Part shown: positions 61,239 to 64,000 of the stretch, piece by piece
Layout of the letters: every line of letters begins with the position of its first letter
Position numbering within the stretch: position 1 is the stretch's first letter
NCBI RefSeq assembly: GCF_006517255.1
Contig: NZ_CP041185.1
Coordinates: forward strand, 2,666,001-2,730,000
Reading direction: 5' to 3'
Source: Janthinobacterium tructae
GTDB lineage: Bacteria; Pseudomonadota; Gammaproteobacteria; Burkholderiales; Burkholderiaceae_D
Length of the DNA: 64,000 bases
The notes under the pieces: model-generated
Seen by the model: only the letters and a program-made list of their open reading frames with translations
What the model was told of the DNA's origin: nothing
Databases searched by the model: none
Position numbers and translations under genes: made by a program

Positions 61239-62753
61239 TTGCTTACGCCCCCCTTCATCGCCTCCTCCCGCTTCGACGATCCACGCCTGGCGTTGGAACA
61301 AGTGCAAGCCATTTACCGCAGCAGCATCGAACACCTGCGCGATGCGCTGCAGCGCTTTGTCGCCGGCGAAGACATGCACGAGCGCGTACGCGCCTGCTAC
61401 CCCTTCGTGCGCATCCAGACCGACACCGTGGCGCGCGCCGACTCGCCGCTGGCCTACGGCTTTGTCGCCGGTCCCGGCGTATTTGAAACCACCCTGACGC
61501 GCCCCGACCTGTTCGGCGACTATTACCTCGACCAGTTCACCCTGCTGCTGAAAAACCATAACAGCGGCCAGAATGTACACCTGGAAGTGGGCGTCAGCGC
61601 CCAGCCCATACCCGTGCATTTTTCGTTCGCCGAGCATGACCATATCGAAGGCAATATGGATGCGGGCCGCCGCCTGGCCATGCGCGACCTGTTCGACCTG
61701 CCCGACCTGTCGGCCATGGACGACGGCATCGCCAACGGCACGCACGAACCGGCGCATGGCGAAGCGCAGCCGCTGGCCTTGTTCACGGGGCCGCGCGTCG
61801 ATTACTCGCTGCAGCGCCTGCGCCACTACAGCGGCACCTCGCCGCAGCACTTCCAGAACTTCGTCCTGTTTACCAATTACCAGTTCTACATCGACGAATT
61901 CATCCGCCTGGGCCACGCCATGATGGACCGCGCGCCCGACCCGCAAGCACCATCGGACGACGACGGCTACATCGCCTTTGTCGAACCGGGAAACGTGGTC
62001 ACGCGCCGGGTCGGCCAGACAGTCGAAAGCGAAGATGCGCTGGGCGCCGCGCCGCCGCGCCTGCCGCAGATGCCCGCCTACCACCTGCTGCGCGCCGATG
62101 GCAGCGGCATCACCATGGTCAATATCGGCGTCGGTCCCGCCAACGCGAAAACCATCACCGACCATATCGCCGTGCTGCGCCCGCACGCCTGGCTGATGCT
62201 CGGCCATTGCGCCGGCTTGCGCACCACGCAAAGCCTGGGCGACTACGTGCTGGCGCATGCATACGTGCGCGAAGACCATGTGCTCGACGAAGACTTGCCG
62301 CTGTGGGTACCGATCCCGCCGCTGGCGGAAATCCAGCAGGCGCTGCAAACGGCGGTGGCGGAAATCACCCAGCTGACAGGGCATGATTTAAAACACATCA
62401 TGCGCACCGGGACGGTGGCCAGCACGGACAACCGCAACTGGGAACTGCTGCCGCAGCGCACACCGGAGCGCCGTTTCAGCCAGAGCCGCGCCATCGCGCT
62501 GGACATGGAAAGCGCGACGATCGCCGCCAACGGCTTCCGCTTCCGCGTCCCGTACGGCACCCTGCTGTGCGTGAGCGACAAGCCGCTGCACGGTGAAATC
62601 AAGCTGCCCGGCATGGCCAACCACTTCTACCGCGAGCGGGTCGACCAGCACCTGCGCATCGGCATCCGCGCCGTGGAACTGCTGCGCCGCCAGGGCGTGG
62701 ACCGGCTGCACAGCCGCAAATTGCGCAGCTTTGCGGAAGTGGCGTTTCAGTAA
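61239..62753 (+). CDS. amn: AMP nucleosidase (TTG start)
   Basis: Hydrolyses AMP to adenine and ribose 5-phosphate. 504 residues (E. coli Amn is 484). N-terminal Amn domain ('HVSFAEHDHIEGN' region as 'PVHFSFAEHDHIEGNM') and C-terminal nucleoside phosphorylase fold ('MVNIGVGPANAKTITDHIAV', 'WLMLGHCAGLR', 'AIALDMESATIAANGFRFRV', 'CVSDKPLHGEIKLPG'). No ATG or GTG starts the frame at the right place; TTG at 61239 has AAGGAGA eight bases before it and gives the family N terminus. Divergent from the TetR gene. Confidence 0.93.
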   Translation: MLTPPFIASSRFDDPRLALEQVQAIYRSSIEHLRDALQRFVAGEDMHERVRACYPFVRIQTDTVARADSPLAYGFVAGPGVFETTLTRPDLFGDYYLDQFTLLLKNHNSGQNVHLEVGVSAQPIPVHFSFAEHDHIEGNMDAGRRLAMRDLFDLPDLSAMDDGIANGTHEPAHGEAQPLALFTGPRVDYSLQRLRHYSGTSPQHFQNFVLFTNYQFYIDEFIRLGHAMMDRAPDPQAPSDDDGYIAFVEPGNVVTRRVGQTVESEDALGAAPPRLPQMPAYHLLRADGSGITMVNIGVGPANAKTITDHIAVLRPHAWLMLGHCAGLRTTQSLGDYVLAHAYVREDHVLDEDLPLWVPIPPLAEIQQALQTAVAEITQLTGHDLKHIMRTGTVASTDNRNWELLPQRTPERRFSQSRAIALDMESATIAANGFRFRVPYGTLLCVSDKPLHGEIKLPGMANHFYRERVDQHLRIGIRAVELLRRQGVDRLHSRKLRSFAEVAFQ

Positions 62754-62773
62754 GCGCCGCATTTCCCACGCAA

Positions 62774-62800
62774 GCCGCCCTCGCCGGGCGGCTTTTTTTT
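62774..62800 (+). terminator. terminator after amn
   Basis: Stem GCCGCCC / GGGCGGC with a 5-base loop and eight T. Confidence 0.9.
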
Positions 62801-63079
62801 GCCCGGCGCCCAAGCCCGGCAATGTCGCGACCTTGCCGTATATGGCGCAATATCGTCACAAAAAAACAACATATGTCTAGACAGGCAACAGGCAAATGCC
62901 GAATTTTCAACGATCATTTTACCCAATGACAAATTTAATTTATTTAACAATTGAAATTTAATATTTTCCTGCTCTCCACAAATAAAATTCATGTCTTTTC
63001 ATTCTGGCGCGTGCCATGCGCATGCACAAATACCCGGCAGCTCTTGACAGTCAAGATCAAAAAATGGTCTGATGAATTG

Positions 63080-63101
63080 CAAATTTAAAATACTAAATTT
63101 G
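63080..63101. repeat. inverted repeat 1 in receptor leader
   Basis: CAAATTTA-aaatac-TAAATTTG, eight-base perfect arms. Possible operator. Confidence 0.5.
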
Positions 63102-63114
63102 TAAACATAGTCAT

Positions 63115-63132
63115 TTTGAAAATAATTTCAAA
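63115..63132. repeat. inverted repeat 2 in receptor leader
   Basis: TTTGAAA-ataa-TTTCAAA, seven-base perfect arms. Confidence 0.45.
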
Positions 63133-63150
63133 TAGCTAAATAAAACCCTA

Positions 63151-63168
63151 AGGAAACTGAAGTTTCCT
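63151..63168. repeat. inverted repeat 3 beside the ribosome binding site
   Basis: AGGAAACT-ga-AGTTTCCT, eight-base arms, ending five bases before GGAGGA. As RNA it would form a hairpin next to the ribosome site. Confidence 0.5.
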
Positions 63169-63184
63169 AGTTGGAGGATAGACA

Positions 63185-64000
63185 ATGATTGAAAAGACAT
63201 TAAACAAATCCTTGCGCATGATGTTCGCCGGTACCTTGGCCATGAGCGCAGGTTTCATGCACCAGGCAGCCCAGGCGCAGGAAGCCAAAGCTGACGAAAA
63301 ATTGCAGCGCGTGGTCGTCACTGGTTCCGCGATCAAGCGCGTGGATGCCGAAACCGCCGCACCGGTGGAAATTTACAGCAAGAAAGATATCGAGCGCACG
63401 GGCGCCACCAGCGTCGCCGAACTGGTGCGCAACCTGGCCTCCATCGACATCAATGACCAGGGTGAACTGAGCGCCAGCTCGCCTTCAGGCTCTGGCACCA
63501 CCAATATCAAGATGCGCGGCTTGAGCGAACGCAACGTGCTGATCCTCTTGAACGGTCGCCGCCTGCCGACCAATGCGCTGGCTGACGGTTCGGGCGCGGG
63601 CGCCGCGGTCGACGTCAACGCCATCCCGCTGAGCGCGCTGGAGCGCATTGAAATTCTGAAAGACGGCGGTTCGGCCATTTATGGCGCCGATGCGGTTGCC
63701 GGCGTGATGAACTTCATCACCAAAAAGAATTACCAAGGTCTGGAAGCGAAAACCAGCTACGGCCAAAGCTCGCGCTCGGACGCCAAGGAAAAGACCGCCA
63801 ACCTCGTGTACGGCTACGGCGACTATGACACCCAGGGCTTCAACGTACTGGCAACGGTCGACGTGTTCAAGCGCGACCCGATCTACCGCAAGGACCGCGA
63901 CCTGACCAGTTCAGCCGACTTCCGCCGCTTTGGCGGCCCGGATGGTCGCAGCGGCTACCATCCTAGCGGCAATATTGCCGGCGGCGGCACTCTGGTGCCG
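63185..64000 (+). CDS. TonB-dependent receptor, N-terminal part (cut by window end)
   Basis: Outer membrane gated channel. 272 residues are in view and the frame is open at the window end. Signal peptide about residues 1-31 ('MMFAGTLAMSAGFMHQAAQA'); TonB box-like 'QRVVVTGSAIKRV'; plug domain with 'VEIYSKKDIERTGATSVAEL', 'MRGLSERNVLILLNGRRLP', 'IPLSALERIEILKDGGSAIY' and 'GADAVAGVMNFITKK'; barrel strands begin after about residue 180. The type resembles large carbohydrate or siderophore receptors; substrate cannot be told from this part. Start is fixed by GGAGGA seven bases upstream. Confidence 0.92.
   Translation, partial: MIEKTLNKSLRMMFAGTLAMSAGFMHQAAQAQEAKADEKLQRVVVTGSAIKRVDAETAAPVEIYSKKDIERTGATSVAELVRNLASIDINDQGELSASSPSGSGTTNIKMRGLSERNVLILLNGRRLPTNALADGSGAGAAVDVNAIPLSALERIEILKDGGSAIYGADAVAGVMNFITKKNYQGLEAKTSYGQSSRSDAKEKTANLVYGYGDYDTQGFNVLATVDVFKRDPIYRKDRDLTSSADFRRFGGPDGRSGYHPSGNIAGGGTLVP

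Larger units (their letters stand above)
62801..63184 (+). promoter_or_regulatory. AT-rich leader and control region of the TonB receptor gene
   Basis: About 380 bases without a gene, from about 62820 clearly more AT-rich than the rest of the window. It contains a good -35 (TTGACA, 63044-63049) without a matching -10, and three inverted repeats listed separately. The ribosome site GGAGGA lies at 63173-63178. Confidence 0.6.

Noticed and set aside
63005..63019. TGGCGCG-N-TGC resembling a sigma54 -24/-12 promoter before the TonB receptor gene
   Set aside because: GG and GC have the right spacing but the -12 element is weak and no activator site is apparent.
1..64000. CRISPR arrays, tRNA or rRNA genes, insertion sequences
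   Set aside because: No regularly spaced direct repeats, no tRNA-like or rRNA segments recognised, and no transposase-like protein on either strand.

Overview
The window is a GC-rich bacterial chromosome segment, most likely from a betaproteobacterium of the Burkholderiales, family Oxalobacteraceae (Janthinobacterium, Duganella or Massilia type). This rests on gene content and order: rpsF-priB-rpsR-rplI-dnaB, and one long co-directional block leuC-leuD-leuB-asd-fimV-truA-trpF-trpB-trpA-accD-folC-SPOR-cvpA-purF. It is inferred, since no rRNA gene or other direct species marker is present. No tRNA, rRNA, insertion sequence, prophage or CRISPR array was found. The last gene, a TonB-dependent receptor, runs off the right edge.

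Left part (1-24 kb), housekeeping: a phosphate transporter with its DUF47 partner; the replicative helicase downstream of the S6-PriB-S18-L9 operon, which has a clear sigma70 promoter and a probable CTG start for priB; lexA under two adjacent perfect SOS boxes; a Cys/Met-type PLP enzyme; and the minus-strand block for purine, folate, fatty acid, tryptophan, lysine/methionine/threonine and leucine precursors. Palindromic REP-like elements sit in the folC/accD, trpB/trpA and truA/fimV junctions. A 40-residue entericidin-like lipoprotein is hidden between leuC and leuD.

Middle part (24-38 kb), signalling and iron: an orphan cheZ-cheA pair; a universal stress protein behind a perfect FNR box; a NarL-type response regulator; and an FNR-like regulator that has lost half of the iron-sulfur ligands but keeps the FNR recognition helix. 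A Fur-box-controlled hemP comes next, followed by a small unknown protein and a DUF2325 protein. Facing it is a Fur-box-controlled five-gene operon (PepSY protein, DUF2271 protein with a flavinylation motif, DUF4198 protein, ApbE, flavodoxin-type reductase). It reads as a trans-membrane flavin electron-transfer route tied to iron uptake. Small stress-type proteins follow.

Right part (38-64 kb), accessory: a four-gene, end-overlapping DNA repair cassette (exonuclease, ATP-dependent ligase, DEXH helicase, PdeM endonuclease); a membrane MAPEG protein; a receiver-less CheR-CheB-kinase-hybrid kinase operon; single metabolic genes with divergent regulators (LysR/aldo-keto reductase, AraC/EamA exporter, TetR/AMP nucleosidase), two of which have operator-like palindromes over their own start codons; and an unusual 820-residue protein with ten DnaJ-like cysteine hairpins, membrane segments and Sel1 repeats. 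That protein is the strongest candidate for something undescribed. An AT-rich leader with three successive inverted repeats precedes the TonB receptor.
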